Counted from the stretch's first letter, positions 21,617 through 33,253 are shown. The stretch: 64,000 nt of DNA from Thelephora terrestris (GCA_015956445.1 WIUZ02000004.1:2046001-2110000); one strand, 5' to 3'. The notes: generated by a model not told the origin, from the sequence alone. Numbers and translations are program-made.

Positions 21617-22655
21617 TCAGAAGAGGTCGTACTCTCCCCCTTTCTCGATCGACTGATGCAGAATGGAGGAATGGGTAAGTCAGGAGACGCACAACGGGTT
21701 CGTGAGACCAGATATAACTCTTACACGTTTGAAAGCGGGCCTGGTGACATCACTGAGTTCAGTGGTTGCAGAAGGGATTGAAGTCTGGGATGCGCACCGT
21801 TCGTGGATGCGGTCGATATATTCTCTACACCTTGGACCAAAGCTCTCAGGGAACATCTTCCCCCAAAGCTCCAGAGGAAATATCATCATAAAATCCGCTG
21901 CGGTGGGCTCGCTGCCTCCAGCAAAGAAACCTCCCTCGCTCTCCCCTAGCCGCACCTCAATCTGGCAAGGGAGTACCATTAGGCGCTGCGGCGGTCCGGG
22001 CCTGCGAGGAACACGTACGTATTCCCTATGGGTTCTCAGCTGCGGAGTGACCAGTCGGTGACTGAGCGCGTCGAAAATGCACCACAGGAACGGTTTGAGA
22101 AGGACAGGCGCTCTCTCCGGTATCATCCTGTATATGATTTTGCTTAGGAGTATTGGCATCAGACTGCCTTCGGCATAATGTGTGACTGGATTTCCGGTTA
22201 ACGCTTTCGACCCGTTGCAAGCGAGAAGTTGGGGACACTGAGACCGTACAATAGATGTCATCGATTTGAGCTGATTCAGGGAGTGTTTCCCGTTGTTTCC
22301 CGTATTTTCGCAGCAAGTATTCTGCGTGTATGAGTCCGTCAACGTCCGAGATGAGCAGAGAACTTGGCCAGAGGGTTTCTTACGAACGATAGCGCCGCTT
22401 TCAGCGATAGTAATGTCACCATCGACAACGATAGGCGCCAAACCCAGCGGATGCACATTCTTCAATCCCTTGGGAGCAAAGTGATCCGAGTTCCGCTGCC
22501 ACTTGACCACCTCATAAGGGACTCCGAGTTCCTCCTATACGTGAGAGCTTAGTACGGAATCAACGTAGAATACAGGCGACTCGCGGAAGACCAACAAGTA
22601 GCCACAGGATTCTCTGAGATCGTGAACGGTTGAGATGATGGACGGTTAACACCAT
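21617..22655 (-). CDS. Glutathione S-transferase-like protein, tandem copy A
   Basis: Seven exons (22655-22596, 22534-22384, 22321-22250, 22185-22019, 21961-21798, 21740-21725, 21652-21617) give 221 aa in frame. The thioredoxin-like N-terminus has S-R-S-Q-R-I-L-W-L-L-E-E-L and the G-site signature A-E-S-G-A-I-V. The C-terminal helical domain has H-Y-A-E-G-S-L-M-P and P-T-A-A-D-F-M-M, ending R-P-A-F-K-R-S-I-E-K-G-G. This places it in the fungal Ure2p/GTT1-like GST group; likely a glutathione-conjugating or reducing enzyme, substrate unknown. Exon 6 is 16 nt. Exon lengths 1-6 equal those of copy B. Confidence 0.87.
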
Positions 22656-22929
22656 GACGGTGTAAAGCAGGAAAGCTTAATCCAAACAAGTCACAGGGTG
22701 TTATTATTTAAGTAACCCTCGAAGGTGAGCCCGCCGTCCGGCACGGAACTTTGACGGGTGCCGCAAGTGCGAAGGAGGGAAGCCAGCCCCGGTGCCCGAT
22801 GACTATGATCTCATTACACCCTGACTGCGGACGTGTCTACTAATAACCGGGGGTGATGTGGGGCTAAATATTGTCCGGCGTGTAATGCGAATGACCAGAA
22901 GCGTGCACGGAATAAAACGAATCCCGGTA

Positions 22930-23940
22930 TCAGCGTTGTGAAGCCAGGGAAAGCGCGTAAGGGCCTCCTCTTTCAAGAGCCTGCGGGCGGAATATTATTC
23001 AGCTTGGAAACCCAACGTAGCCGGGGAACCAACCTTTTTGTAGGCAGGTCTATGGAGGTGATTAGTCGCGTGGTTCGCAAATGCCATCGTCATGTGGCTC
23101 ACCGTTCCTGAAGAATTTGGATAAACTCCTGGGTTTTCGGACCCAGTGACGAGGGATCGTGCTTGTACAAGACCTCGAGTGGAAACGACATCATGAAGTC
23201 AGCACCTGTGGGTTCATGGCCCCCGGCAAACCAGGGGGATTTTGACTTGCTCAGGTGCGCTTCTACCTGTGCCATTTCGCTAGTCAAGGGGGTGAGCTAA
23301 AGAATGCTTGGTGCTTACAAAATCTAGGTGTACCCGTAGTCTTGGGAGGGTCATTCTGTTGTTCAAGGCATCAAAGATGCCCTTTAAAAACGGTTTCAAG
23401 AGGATAGGGGCTCTATCGGGTATCATGTTGAAAACGAACTTGAACGCGAGTGCAGGCATCAGACTGCCCTCGGCGTAGTGTGTGACTGAAACCAGGTTCG
23501 TCAGCAGAGCTCCGCGCGTAAGAGAAACATATTACAGTACGAATCATCGATCCGAGCTGCCTCTGACAGAAGTTCACGTTCCTGACCATATCGTGTGATC
23601 AAGTATTCTGTCGAGGCTGTAAGACGACAGGCCAGGAGTGGAGTTCCGAAACCTGTACTTGCCAACGATTGCCCCGCTTTCTGCAAGGACGAAATCGCCC
23701 TCTGTTAAAACCGGAGACGCGCCCAGAATGTGGACATCCTTGAGTTCCTTTGGGGCGTGGTGTTCAGCATCTCTCTTGTACGGTTTGACCTCGTACGGGA
23801 CTTGGAGCTCTTCCTGAATTGAGAAACGAGCGATGAGGAACTGTAGAGCTGAGAGTAGTAGCTGAGGTAAAAAGACGGACCAGGAGCCAGAGTATTCGCT
23901 GAGAGCGGGAATTGTCAAGGTGGTGGACGGTCAGAACCAT
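22930..23940 (-). CDS. Glutathione S-transferase-like protein, tandem copy B
   Basis: Seven exons (23940-23881, 23813-23663, 23607-23536, 23485-23319, 23266-23103, 23049-23034, 22980-22930) give 226 aa. The pattern matches copy A: S-R-S-Q-R-I-L-W-L-L-E-E-L, A-E-S-G-A-I-V-E-Y-L, H-Y-A-E-G-S-L-M-P, P-T-G-A-D-F-M-M, R-P-A-Y-K-K-A-L-E-R-G-G-P-Y. The second intron appears to use a GC donor (GCAAGT). The fourth intron is 52 nt; shorter alternatives would break alignment with copy A. Both copies look intact. Confidence 0.87.
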
Positions 23941-24082
23941 TGTGGGGGGTGAAATCCATACGGGATTTACTTAGATGCGGTCTTATGATAATGTTCAACG
24001 TCCAATGACCGGGGAGCTTACGATCGGCTGATTACTACGCCTATCCTAAAAAAAAAACGCCTCTCTTCCCGGCCACTACGTG

Positions 24083-26285
24083 ATGCTGATCTCCTTCTGC
24101 TTCTGCTTCCTCGCGTACTTCCCGTGGCCCAATGCTGCGGCGATATGGACCAGGTCCATCAAGGAAGACCCAGGCAGAGGCGAGCCCCTGCGTGAACCTA
24201 TAGGACCTGGTGACGAACGTAAGTCCAGAGATTATCGCCCTCTTCTCCTGCGCTCTCGGTGGCCGACGCGTCTAATTCATACCGCGTTTGGTAGTAGCGG
24301 AAGGGGAGTTCGGGGACATCTTCCCAGACCACGGTAAGAACCGTTTCCCAACCTCGGCCTTGCTATTCCGTGGGGTGTAAGCGTGATGATCTCAGCAGCA
24401 CTCGCCCAAAACGTGAACAAGCCCGACTGCTTCCGCACAGCAATAGGCCAGATGCAACAGCGATGCGCAGACCTGGACGGACTTGAAGAAGAGAAGATAT
24501 CCTGTGGGATCTACCCGTATTTCACGCGCATACACCCAGGCTGATCAAGTTTACCAGTTGCGATTTCCATGACTCTGTGCGAACTGGAGATTGCCCATCT
24601 CTCTCCTCCGATGGAATGTCGCTTAATCCAAAACGCTGCCGCGACTCCAATGAAGAGACGTCATTGTGTTGAGTGGGTCTTGCTTCTCCTGACCTGTTCA
24701 CGCGCCGTCCTCATGAGCTCGGGTTTAGGGCGCTGGCTCGAAGTGCCCAGTCATGGTCTAGTTATTCTGGGTACTTCAGAGAGTCAAGTGGGCTCGGTAG
24801 TGCTTTTTCGCGCGACCGCGTCACTCACAATGCCTTTAGCTCGGATGTGTTATGCTTACCAACAATTGAACGACATCGGTATGTTGACACAAATTATATC
24901 GGAGGGACTTGGAAATCAACGCATTTTCACAGACGTCGCAAAAGACATCTATCAAAATATCACAGCGGAGAAACTGCGTTTGGTACGATTCTTACTCGGG
25001 AGGGAGCAGAGCTTCCAGAAGAACGACCAGCAGTTGTCAGTATCCCTCGAGGTGAGATGATCTAATGGATCCTTAAATTCGGACTGATTTCCCGTGTGGC
25101 TCCAGTCGATGCATGAAATCCTAGGCGACTTGCGCGGATTTAGTGGGGTATTCAATTCGGTTGTCGCTGACATGACCGACCTGTCCCGTGGTATCATGAA
25201 ACATGTCAGGTTCAAAACCTTCGACCCGCGCTTTTACTCATGGGTCCCAGGTAACCGCAAGTCTCGATGAAACCCTGACCCTGATATCTCGACAACAGAT
25301 CGAGCAGCAGGCGCACGCGTTGCTAGAGGTCCCTACCACCTTACCAGACCCGGCACGCAAAATGACTAACAAGTGTTGCAGGTGGATACCGGTATCTCCC
25401 GTATCTTGTCCAAAGTCCGGAAAAATGAACGTTCCAGCGTTGCCGAAGATTGGACTAATACAATTTGACAGCATGCGGAATCTTTGGAAGGTGCTGTCAA
25501 GACCTTGGGGAATGAGCTATCATACCACTCAGAGACACTGCTCCAACAAGTCAATCTACATGATGATGAACTCAGCCGCGTCATGGTGAATCTCCACTTT
25601 TACCATCCCGATCCCTCCGGTTCATCCTTGTGCAGAACCAGGTTAACCACCAATGGAACGAAATGATAGGAGGGATATCAAGCCTGCACCTTGTACGTCT
25701 GTCTACATTCCTTACTTTTTGTCGTCGCCAACCGCCTGTCAGTCGATATCTCAAGCATCTCAAGCGACAGATCGGGTGGGGCAGCAACTTCAGGCCCACC
25801 AAGAAGAAACGGCGGCTTCATACTTGGTCCAATTAGCCGCCACAAAGAACGCTGAGCAGCTCGCTTTAGCGCTCGAAAATTTGACATCTACAACACACGT
25901 AGAACTCCAGCAGATTAGCAATGCGACCCAGAGGATTACAGAGAGCCTGTCTGTGCCCCAAGGACAAGCAACTCGAATCTGGTATTCTATCCTCCTTGGC
26001 GCGTTTAGGATCTTTGGGAGAGGTGTGATCTTCTGCAAACATCCTCTCTGGAGTCTGATTCGTTCGCTCGTAGGGAATCTACCTGCCTATCATCAAGTCT
26101 CAGAGCACGCTGTTTTCCGCATCCTCATAATGGTTGGGCACCTGGCTTGGAGCACAGCTTGGTTTTTGCTTTCTGCCATGATGGTGATTATTGTCCCCGA
26201 ACTTGGCCGCTTGCTGACACAACCGCCAGAGCGCATCGTTACTCCCGTTGAGGCACTTGCTTTTCAGGCCGAGGAAACCCTCTAG
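24083..26285 (+). CDS. Tht1/Kar5-type nuclear fusion (karyogamy) protein
   Basis: Thirteen exons (24083-24218, 24295-24333, 24396-24503, 24558-24672, 24729-24796, 24840-24878, 24933-25051, 25106-25204, 25251-25328, 25382-25414, 25472-25585, 25636-25692, 25743-26285) join in frame to 515 aa. A signal peptide is followed by the Cys-containing luminal region: K-P-D-C-F-R-T-A, Q-R-C-A-D-L-D, I-S-M-T-L-C-E-L and P-P-M-E-C. Then comes a W-S-S-Y-S-G-Y segment, long coiled-coil stretches, and two or three C-terminal membrane helices. This is the architecture of Tht1/Kar5, ER/nuclear-envelope proteins needed for nuclear membrane fusion. Intron 10 has a good branch site (gactaatac). The function in this fungus is inferred. 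Confidence 0.82.
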
Positions 26286-27569
26286 AACCACCGCCCCAAC
26301 ACTCTCCTGTGAAGTCGAGAATCTTTCTTATGCTGGCCGCCATGAGACTCCTGCGAGCCCTCTCTACACTCTGTCATCATCAAACGGACGTACAAACCCT
26401 CGGCCCAACTATGGCAAACCCCAGCATCGCCTTCGAATGTCGCTGATTCCTGAACGCCTTGTCCGTATGCCTGCTGACCCTGCTTGAACTGCCCTCCTGC
26501 TTTCTCCTGACGTATGGATCACAACAAACCTAATCCTCGGGACTTTTTTTCCTACTTGATCCTGTAATCTGACGCAATCGAACTCGCATCTGTTTACTCC
26601 AACTGTGGCGGTCTGACCGGCGGTTGTTCCCGGCTGTGATGCTAGTGGCCGATTTTGATGGCCCACCGTATTGCTATGCAATTTCCACCTTCACCCGGGT
26701 GAAGTTTGGACCATGCGCAGTATGCATTAGCCTTTGTTCGCCGTCGTCAATTGCATGTGGCTTTGTGCTAATCAAGATCTCCGAAAAGTCAAGGCACGAC
26801 TTTCCAAATTCGTCGCTTTGGGCCATCTGCTCGAGCTTCCTTCCCCTTTCTTCCCTTCTGCGGCCAGGCCCCCCTGGCCATGTCCCATAAATACATCGCG
26901 CCGAAACTTAGATTTCTCTCTCCTTGAACGTCGATGATCCTGTTATCTCTGGCAGAGATCGCACCAAGATGCTGCCCATTGTTCGCTTCTCCTAGATTTG
27001 CGGGGCGAAGATCTCAAGGACCGACAACCTTCTAGTTCTTTTGACGACAGGTTCATTCCACAGACTAACGGGTTACGCTGTTTCAGATTTTATTCCGAAG
27101 GCGCGGCTTCGCTTCCGTAGCTTCCCTCGCTCCCACACGTTCAGTTGCCTGAATGAGCAGTAGGAACGTCAGTCGCTCTAGCCCGCATGAAGAAACGTTG
27201 ATATTGAGTGCGTCCAACGTGGTATCTAGGGTCCAACCACCGGTTTTGTTATCGAGACGTAAACCCCTCCGGCGGAGAGGGACCGGTCCAACTGTATATA
27301 TGCCCTTACATGTAATTTTATGACCCCGCACCTAGCAGCGACCGATCATAGAATGGAAATGAACGACTTTGGGGAATTTCGTTATCGTTGGACGCTATAG
27401 TCGCCAGACAACGCGATTTTTTTATTTGATCAATCGCAAGGTAACCTCGAGCATTACACACGAGTTAAACACGCCCTTCCTCTCGTAGCTTACGGAATCG
27501 ATGGATTTCCTGGACATGTGCCTTCTCGTTCGTCGGTTTTCTGGATCGTCCAGAGATCCGATTTTTGAG

Positions 27570-27581
27570 CCCCCCCCCCCC
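27570..27581. repeat. Poly-C run (12 nt)
   Basis: Twelve consecutive C residues, the longest C homopolymer noticed in the window. Confidence 0.8.
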
Positions 27582-27665
27582 GTTTTCTAAATTCCGATGT
27601 ATTAACTATATACAGACAAAACCCCATATTAGAGTATTAGAAGGCGAAAAGGGGATATCCCGTGA

Positions 27666-27693
27666 GGTCACAGGTCACCGGTCGTAGGTCATA
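27666..27693. repeat. 7-bp tandem repeat, four units
   Basis: Units ggtcaca, ggtcacc, ggtcgta, ggtcata start at 27666, 27673, 27680 and 27687, with perfect 7-nt spacing of the GGTC core. Confidence 0.85.
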
Positions 27694-28031
27694 TGAGGGG
27701 CTCGTAAGATAGCAGGGAACGTAGGCGGTGCAAGATAGGCTAGTACACTAGAAGGGCGGAGCTAGAACGAAGTAGCAAGACAAAAGAAGGTTATGCGCAA
27801 AAAGTCCAAGTACACGACTATAACGGGTCGGAAAGTGCGGGTAAGAGGAGGCAAACAAAAACGGTGGCCTGTAAACAATCTGGAAGGCGTCTATGGTGTA
27901 TAATATAGGGAACATAATAGATGGGATGGGATCATTAGCGTACGCACACGAGAGGTAACCTAATTCGGGGCATGTGGCGAGGAGAAATGGATACAGCCAA
28001 GACATGATAAACAGAAAACGTGGACATAAGA

Positions 28032-30650
28032 TTACGGGTCGTGAGCGCGGTCGGAGGTGACAATTGTCGTTGAGCACGCCATTGAGTTAGTATCCCCTCC
28101 AAACATCAGATTCGTTAACCTCGATGTATTGAAGGTACTACAACGGGGGTCAGGAGGGTTTTCGAAATCGGTAAAGGAACCACGCACGGATTCGAATGGG
28201 TATCTAGGCGGTCGCCCGTGGTAAGACAAAGACTCGGGGCATTCCTTCATTTCTGGGGTTCGGGCATATTTTTTACCATCGTACCTATAGAACTCCCTCT
28301 CGTTGTAATGAGAGAACTCTTTAGGATATTGGTATTTAGGAGGAGCCCGGACGAAGGATTTGCGGTCGGAAGTCAGGCAATCTCCACGCCTGTTCCAATA
28401 TCCTCTGCGGACTGTTATCTTCCTTGGTGCGGAGGAGGGTGAGCGATATCTGTGCGACGCTTCTACTGGAAGTGGCGGGACGGGACCAGGTGGCACAACC
28501 ACTGCGGAGGAAGTCGGAGTGTGTGAACGAGATGGAGCTCTGGAGGAAGATCTGGATGGTGTGGCGCTTCGAGGAGGAGAGAGGGCTCTTGTTGGAGAGC
28601 GAGCTCTCAACGGGGAGGTGGCCCGAGAAGGGTTGTAGAAGGGTTGTGGATCCGTGTAGCTGCGCCCGACCGTCCTGCCCTGTGACCGAGCCAGGTCCTT
28701 AACGGCGTCTGAAGCACGAGATATGTTGGCCGGAGGGTTCCTGGATTCTCGGCCTTCGCGTGAGTCCCGGGTAGAGGGATATGTATTTTCAGAGACGGGA
28801 TCCAGAGAAGGGTAGGTCTGGCTACGGCCCACGGTTCGCGATGGCTGTTGCATGGACGCAGAGGATGAACTAGAGTGATATACAGGGGGGTGAGGTTGTT
28901 CCTCGTAATGGGTTGGTGACATCGTGCGCGGCGTGATGGTGTCGCTGCGTTGAAGTGAACGGCGGGGCCTTTCGTCTGCCTTCGAAAGAGAGCTTGATCG
29001 CGAGTGATTTCGTGAATGGGTGCGAGAAGATTTATCCTTCGCCGAGGAAGGTGACGAGGAGGACGATGATGACGAGAGTTCGCCACGAGAGACCTTGTCC
29101 AGACCTGGCATAGTGGCGGAGCTAGGCCGTGGAGTTGCACCAATCAAGGGGCTCAGAACGGAAGGCACATTTTCTTGGATTATTCTGTTCAAGGCCGGTA
29201 GGACGGTGTTTTGAGGTGGAACTCCCGGACCATCCGATGCACGGCGCATAGAGGAGGACTTCGTGGGTGTAGCGTTGCTTGGAGTACTCGTTCGTTCTGA
29301 ATAGTACTTGGGGGTACGAACGATAGCAGGGGAAAATGTAGGGTGCAGGTCCCTTTTCCCAGAAAATGCTTCATGGGCTTGCTCATCCGAATCTGAGCTT
29401 CTTCGATGTCCATTTTCCCTCTCTCGATCTCGATCCCGCTCACGCCCATTCCGGTCATCATGAGTGTGCACCTGGGAAAGAGTCGAAGGTCGTCTCTGAT
29501 CATCGGAAGGTGGGGTATATTCCTGAGTGTTTCTCCTCGAAGTCGAGCGATGCGGGGAAGAATCCGATGGCGGTGTGTGCTCCTGTGCATTCCGCCTCGA
29601 AGAAGAGCGGTAGAGCGATGAGTCCTTTGAGGGAGTTTGTTCTTGTGTGTTTCTCCTCGATGAGGGATAAGCTGCGGTAGATGATGAGCTCACGGGACCA
29701 TCTCTCAAGGGTGACGACGTTTTCTGTGAAAGCTGGGTATCTGGGCGGTGCTGGTCTGACTCACGGATAGGAGGCGATTTTACACCTTTTAATCGGTACT
29801 GTTCTGCCTCTCGAGAACTAGGGTGTTGCTGTGAGTTTGGATCCCGAGGTGGGTATCCCAAGGCTTGTTGTGAAGCGGAAGAAATGTGGTGGCGGTGTGT
29901 CGAGTTTGGGTCGTTGCGAGAGGAAGGAGGCCGATGGCCATTCGGAGGCGTAGACTCGCCCTCTTCCTCGCTGTCGCTGGGTGGCAAATCTTCTGGCACC
30001 CACCTCCACGGTGTGGTAAAGGGCTTCTCTTGAGGCCTTGATTCCCGACTAAAAATCAGACAAAAACACCAAATTTGGCGACGACGATCCGCGGCGATCA
30101 GTACAAGGAAATTGTGAAAGTATTCATCAAATACGCACGCGATGTGCATGCCCTCCAAACCAAGAGGATTTTCAGACAGCTCAAATGAGAAGTAACTCGG
30201 ATCTGGCTCCTTTGGCGTTCTTTTGTAAGGATTGTGATCGGCTGGCATTTGCCAGCCCTGGGGCATCCAATTTTGAGGCCACCCAGGAGGACCACCTGCT
30301 TGTTGAGAGGCGGGCCTAGGGACGTTATTGTTTACGACTCCGGGATTATAGTACTGTTGCTGCTGTTGGGGTGGGGGTTGTGGTGGGGCTCCGCTCGCAG
30401 ACGACCAGCCAGTTGCCTTTGGATCAAATCGCCAATAGCCTTTCGACCATTGCTGTGCATTGACAGACGAAGGAAGTTGAGCAGGTGGGGGGCCGGGATA
30501 ACCGGGAGGATATTGTGGAGGCCAAGGACCTTGATAGCCCTGTGGAGGATGGGGGGGCATGCTTGCATTGGCGGTACTTATGTTCGCAGGGTCAACTCTT
30601 CGCCAAGTAGCATGATTGGTAGTGGTGGCGGGCATGTACGCTGCTTGCAT
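28032..30650 (-). CDS. Large Ser/Pro/Arg-rich protein with a structured C-terminus, unrecognised
   Basis: Two exons (30650-30139, 30048-28032) join in phase 2 to give 842 aa; read without the 90-nt intron the frame is also open (872 aa). The N-terminal third is Pro/Gln/Tyr/Trp-rich (P-P-Q-Y-P-P-G-Y-P-G-P-P), then F-S-F-E-L-S-E-N-P-L-G-L-E-G-M-H and T-P-W-R-W-V-P-E-D-L-P. The middle is Ser/Arg/His-rich with repeated S-S-R-R-N-[TA]-Q-E-[QHY]-T-P units. The last ~120 residues look folded, with many Tyr/Phe/Arg (R-R-G-Y-W-N-R-R-G-D, F-Y-R-Y-D-G-K-K-Y). No known domain; RNA- or chromatin-related roles are only possibilities. A plus-strand frame at 30234-30974 is an antisense shadow. Confidence 0.75.
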   Translation of the reverse strand: MQAAYMPATTTNHATWRRVDPANISTANASMPPHPPQGYQGPWPPQYPPGYPGPPPAQLPSSVNAQQWSKGYWRFDPKATGWSSASGAPPQPPPQQQQQYYNPGVVNNNVPRPASQQAGGPPGWPQNWMPQGWQMPADHNPYKRTPKEPDPSYFSFELSENPLGLEGMHIACVFDEYFHNFLVLIAADRRRQIWCFCLIFSRESRPQEKPFTTPWRWVPEDLPPSDSEEEGESTPPNGHRPPSSRNDPNSTHRHHISSASQQALGYPPRDPNSQQHPSSREAEQYRLKGVKSPPIRESDQHRPDTQLSQKTSSPLRDGPVSSSSTAAYPSSRRNTQEQTPSKDSSLYRSSSRRNAQEHTPPSDSSPHRSTSRRNTQEYTPPSDDQRRPSTLSQVHTHDDRNGRERDRDRERENGHRRSSDSDEQAHEAFSGKRDLHPTFSPAIVRTPKYYSERTSTPSNATPTKSSSMRRASDGPGVPPQNTVLPALNRIIQENVPSVLSPLIGATPRPSSATMPGLDKVSRGELSSSSSSSSPSSAKDKSSRTHSRNHSRSSSLSKADERPRRSLQRSDTITPRTMSPTHYEEQPHPPVYHSSSSSASMQQPSRTVGRSQTYPSLDPVSENTYPSTRDSREGRESRNPPANISRASDAVKDLARSQGRTVGRSYTDPQPFYNPSRATSPLRARSPTRALSPPRSATPSRSSSRAPSRSHTPTSSAVVVPPGPVPPLPVEASHRYRSPSSAPRKITVRRGYWNRRGDCLTSDRKSFVRAPPKYQYPKEFSHYNEREFYRYDGKKYARTPEMKECPESLSYHGRPPRYPFESVRGSFTDFENPPDPRCSTFNTSRLTNLMFGGDTNSMACSTTIVTSDRAHDP

Positions 30651-31352
30651 CGTTGTTTGGGGCTAAGGGTCGGAAGGGAGTCGAGAGGGGTGATAGAGAA
30701 GAGGGCTGAAAAACCGGAAAGGGTAAGGTACGGGGAATCAAAACGCACGGGTGTGCTTACGACAAATAGCTCAAAGGACGCTGGAAGAGGTTTCCTTCCT
30801 ATGCTGCCCTCAATGAGGCCCTGGTCGCGGAAGCAAATGAGGGCGAGCCTGGGGAGAATCCTGGTGGTCGGCAGAAGAGTCGCGGTTAATAAAAATGCCA
30901 ACGGCAAGGATTCCGCAAGTGAGCGTTGCACGGTGAACAATTGGGTTCGGGAGAAAGGAAAAGAGAGCAAATAGCTTTTAAAGGTTTATAATCCGAGGAA
31001 GCAAGGCGCCAGGGTCAAACGGCTACTTGCTGCTAGCTGAAAGACAAGTAGCGCGGAACAGTCAATGGTTGGTAGGACAAACAGCCTACCGAACCCTGCG
31101 CCTTGGCCGGTGAGTCGCAGTACAATCCTGTGCCATTGGGGGGCGATGACTAGATGTGACCCCTTTGTATTTTCTGGTAGAAATCAGAATAAAATTACTA
31201 CCGGCAACCGGCAGATCGTGTTACACTACCAACGTAAAGAGCGTATGAAAAAGTAGTAGTATGTGGAATGTGGGACGAGGTACTGATGCAGACCTAGCTA
31301 CAGCGGAAACCCCGGACATCGAAATGAGGGAAAGTGGATACAAATCATCGGG
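30651..31352. other. Intergenic region
   Basis: Lies between two minus-strand genes. It holds the 5' leader of the large protein gene and the 3' UTR of the next. No gene recognised. Confidence 0.5.
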
Positions 31353-32871
31353 CTACCAATTCCAATCATCGTCGTCATCATTCTTGTTCTGGACCGAAGT
31401 CGACGAAGATATGGTATCCGGTTTCATTACAACCCCCAATCCACCTACGTGACCCTGCAGATCACCTTCATCGTCCAGCAGTGAGGTTTTTGCAGCTGGT
31501 TCATCGAATATCGGGTTCTCGGTTTGCGTGGGCGATATTGAGGCGACGAATGGGTTTGTGGATATCGACGCCCCAGTGACAGGAGTTGGTGTAGAGGAAG
31601 ACCAGGCGCTCAGTAGTGACTGAGACATGTCTGCCAGTAACACTGATGCACGTTTCTGGCTCTTTGAGAAACTGGAATCGGCAGGATTTAGATGTAGCAC
31701 AAGGTTTCGGTTAATGCGAATGCACATACGTCTCAGTCCGCTGTAGTTCTTCCCACTTTTTTCCCACCGTTCCCAACACCCATGAGGGTGTACCCGGTGG
31801 CAAGGTGCCCAATCCAGGCATCGATGAGGTCGGCAAAATGGGTGATTTCCCTTCTCGTTGCCGTCCCTGACCCGTTCTCGAGGAAGCCCTCCCAGTGGCT
31901 TCGGACGGAGTATCACGAGACCTTCGTCTGAGGGTTTTGGGGGCACTTTCCTCATCGAAACTCGTCTTCGAGAAACCAGCTGTTGTGGGGTTTTCCAGAA
32001 TTGGCGTGCATGTAGGAGACTGAGAAACATCTTCGAATATCCGCACTTGACCCTTCTCTCCCGACACTCCCTCTTCAAGTGACTCTGAGGGGAAGTCTTC
32101 CTCAACGAGGGACGAGTTTGCCGACGAGTGGGAAAATCGCAGACTTCCGCTGCTGCTGGTAGTGGCTGAGGACGTGGACTGGCGTGTTGAGTGTGTTCGC
32201 GATAGTGCCTGAATGGGATGCGCCGATTGCGGAGAGACGGAACCGTGGTCGCTCAGCCCTGCGGTGATCATGCGGCCAACCTCCTGCACACCTTCCTTTA
32301 TTCCCTCCAGCATTGGGCCAGACGTACTTTGCAGGGGAGGGATGCCATTAGCGGCGTACACTCGGTCGAATCCTCGGTTCACGATCTTTTCCCACTTCCG
32401 CTTTAGCTGCAGCAGTTCATCCTCCTGAGAGGCGAGTTGTACGCGTAGTTCCATGCATCTGGCTTCCTTCTGGGCGATGAATCTAAGTAAGTCTGCGTGC
32501 CTTGTGACGTGGTTCAGTAGGAGCTGTGGTGATCATGTGGGTGAATGGCATACGCACTTCTCGGCAAGTGTGAGTGGAGCGTTCTCCCGTTGGGGGGCGA
32601 GTAGCAGAGGCGGGTTCTTTCCTTCTAACGAAATTGTTGGTGAGGCTGCTGCGGTTGGGGACCGAATGGACCATCGGGGATCACTGTTATGGGGGAGGTA
32701 TGAAATGGATTGCTGCCGTTTCGTCGCTGGCCGCTTTGGAGACGGCGACGCCGTGGACAAGGGGGAAACTGCGTTAGAATTTGAGAATGTCCTCAACAAT
32801 GAGTCTAGGTTTGAGGTAGCAAGATGTAAAGGGCGTGGTGGTAACGAATGTCGTTTGGTAGGTGTGGTCAT
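31353..32871 (-). CDS. Conserved fungal coiled-coil protein, possibly DUF4048
   Basis: Three exons (32871-32558, 32482-31730, 31671-31353) give 461 aa. The N-terminus M-T-T-P-T-K-R-H-S-L-P-P-R-P and S-P-K-R-P-A-T-K-R-Q-Q-S-I-S-Y-L-P lead to a coiled coil: I-A-Q-K-E-A-R-C-M-E-L-R, E-D-E-L-L-Q-L-K-R-K-W-E-K-I-V. The middle is Ser-rich, then T-P-S-W-V-L-G-T-V-G-K-K-W-E-E-L, and an acidic D-D-D-D-D-W-N-W end. The arrangement recalls the fungal DUF4048 family, an assignment made from memory and not checked. Cellular role unknown. Confidence 0.75.
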
Positions 32872-33253
32872 CTTCTCCGGACCTTCAGTCGAAGATACCC
32901 CTGCCACGATGAACGTTGAATACAGAGGACAAACAACGAAAGGTGGGAGCATACCAATTCGGTGTCGTTGCCGATGATGTGTTCAATGGGTAACCAACCG
33001 AAGTTCGGACGCAACGCAAACTTAAGCAATCTCAAAGTTCAGGAAATGGTAGTCCGACGCCGCAGTAAGTTCAACTTTCGGGTTGGGCGCGCAGATGATC
33101 CAGCAGCGATGGTATAATATCGATTGTAGTGAGCGTGGGCGCGAATAATGGAAGAAAATAGCAGGAAAATGAGGAATAAATTCACGGTCGAAGATCCGCG
33201 CGCTAACCTTCGGTTCTGACCGGAGTCTCAAACAATTCTCAACACCCACCGTC
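32872..33253. other. Divergent promoter region
   Basis: About 380 bp between the DUF4048-like gene (-) and the Atp19 gene (+). Nothing else recognised. Confidence 0.5.

Larger units (their letters stand above)
26286..28031. other. Gene-poor 1.7-kb stretch
   Basis: Contains small unsupported open frames, a C12 run, a 7-bp tandem repeat and probably the 3' UTR of the large minus-strand gene. No coding exon or RNA gene recognised. Confidence 0.5.

Noticed and set aside
21680-22510. 276-codon minus-strand frame read as one GST-like protein
   Set aside because: It reads through several introns; the spliced seven-exon model matches copy B exon by exon.
30234-30974. 246-codon plus-strand frame
   Set aside because: Antisense of the large Pro/Ser-rich gene and its leader; composition is a shadow of the repeats.
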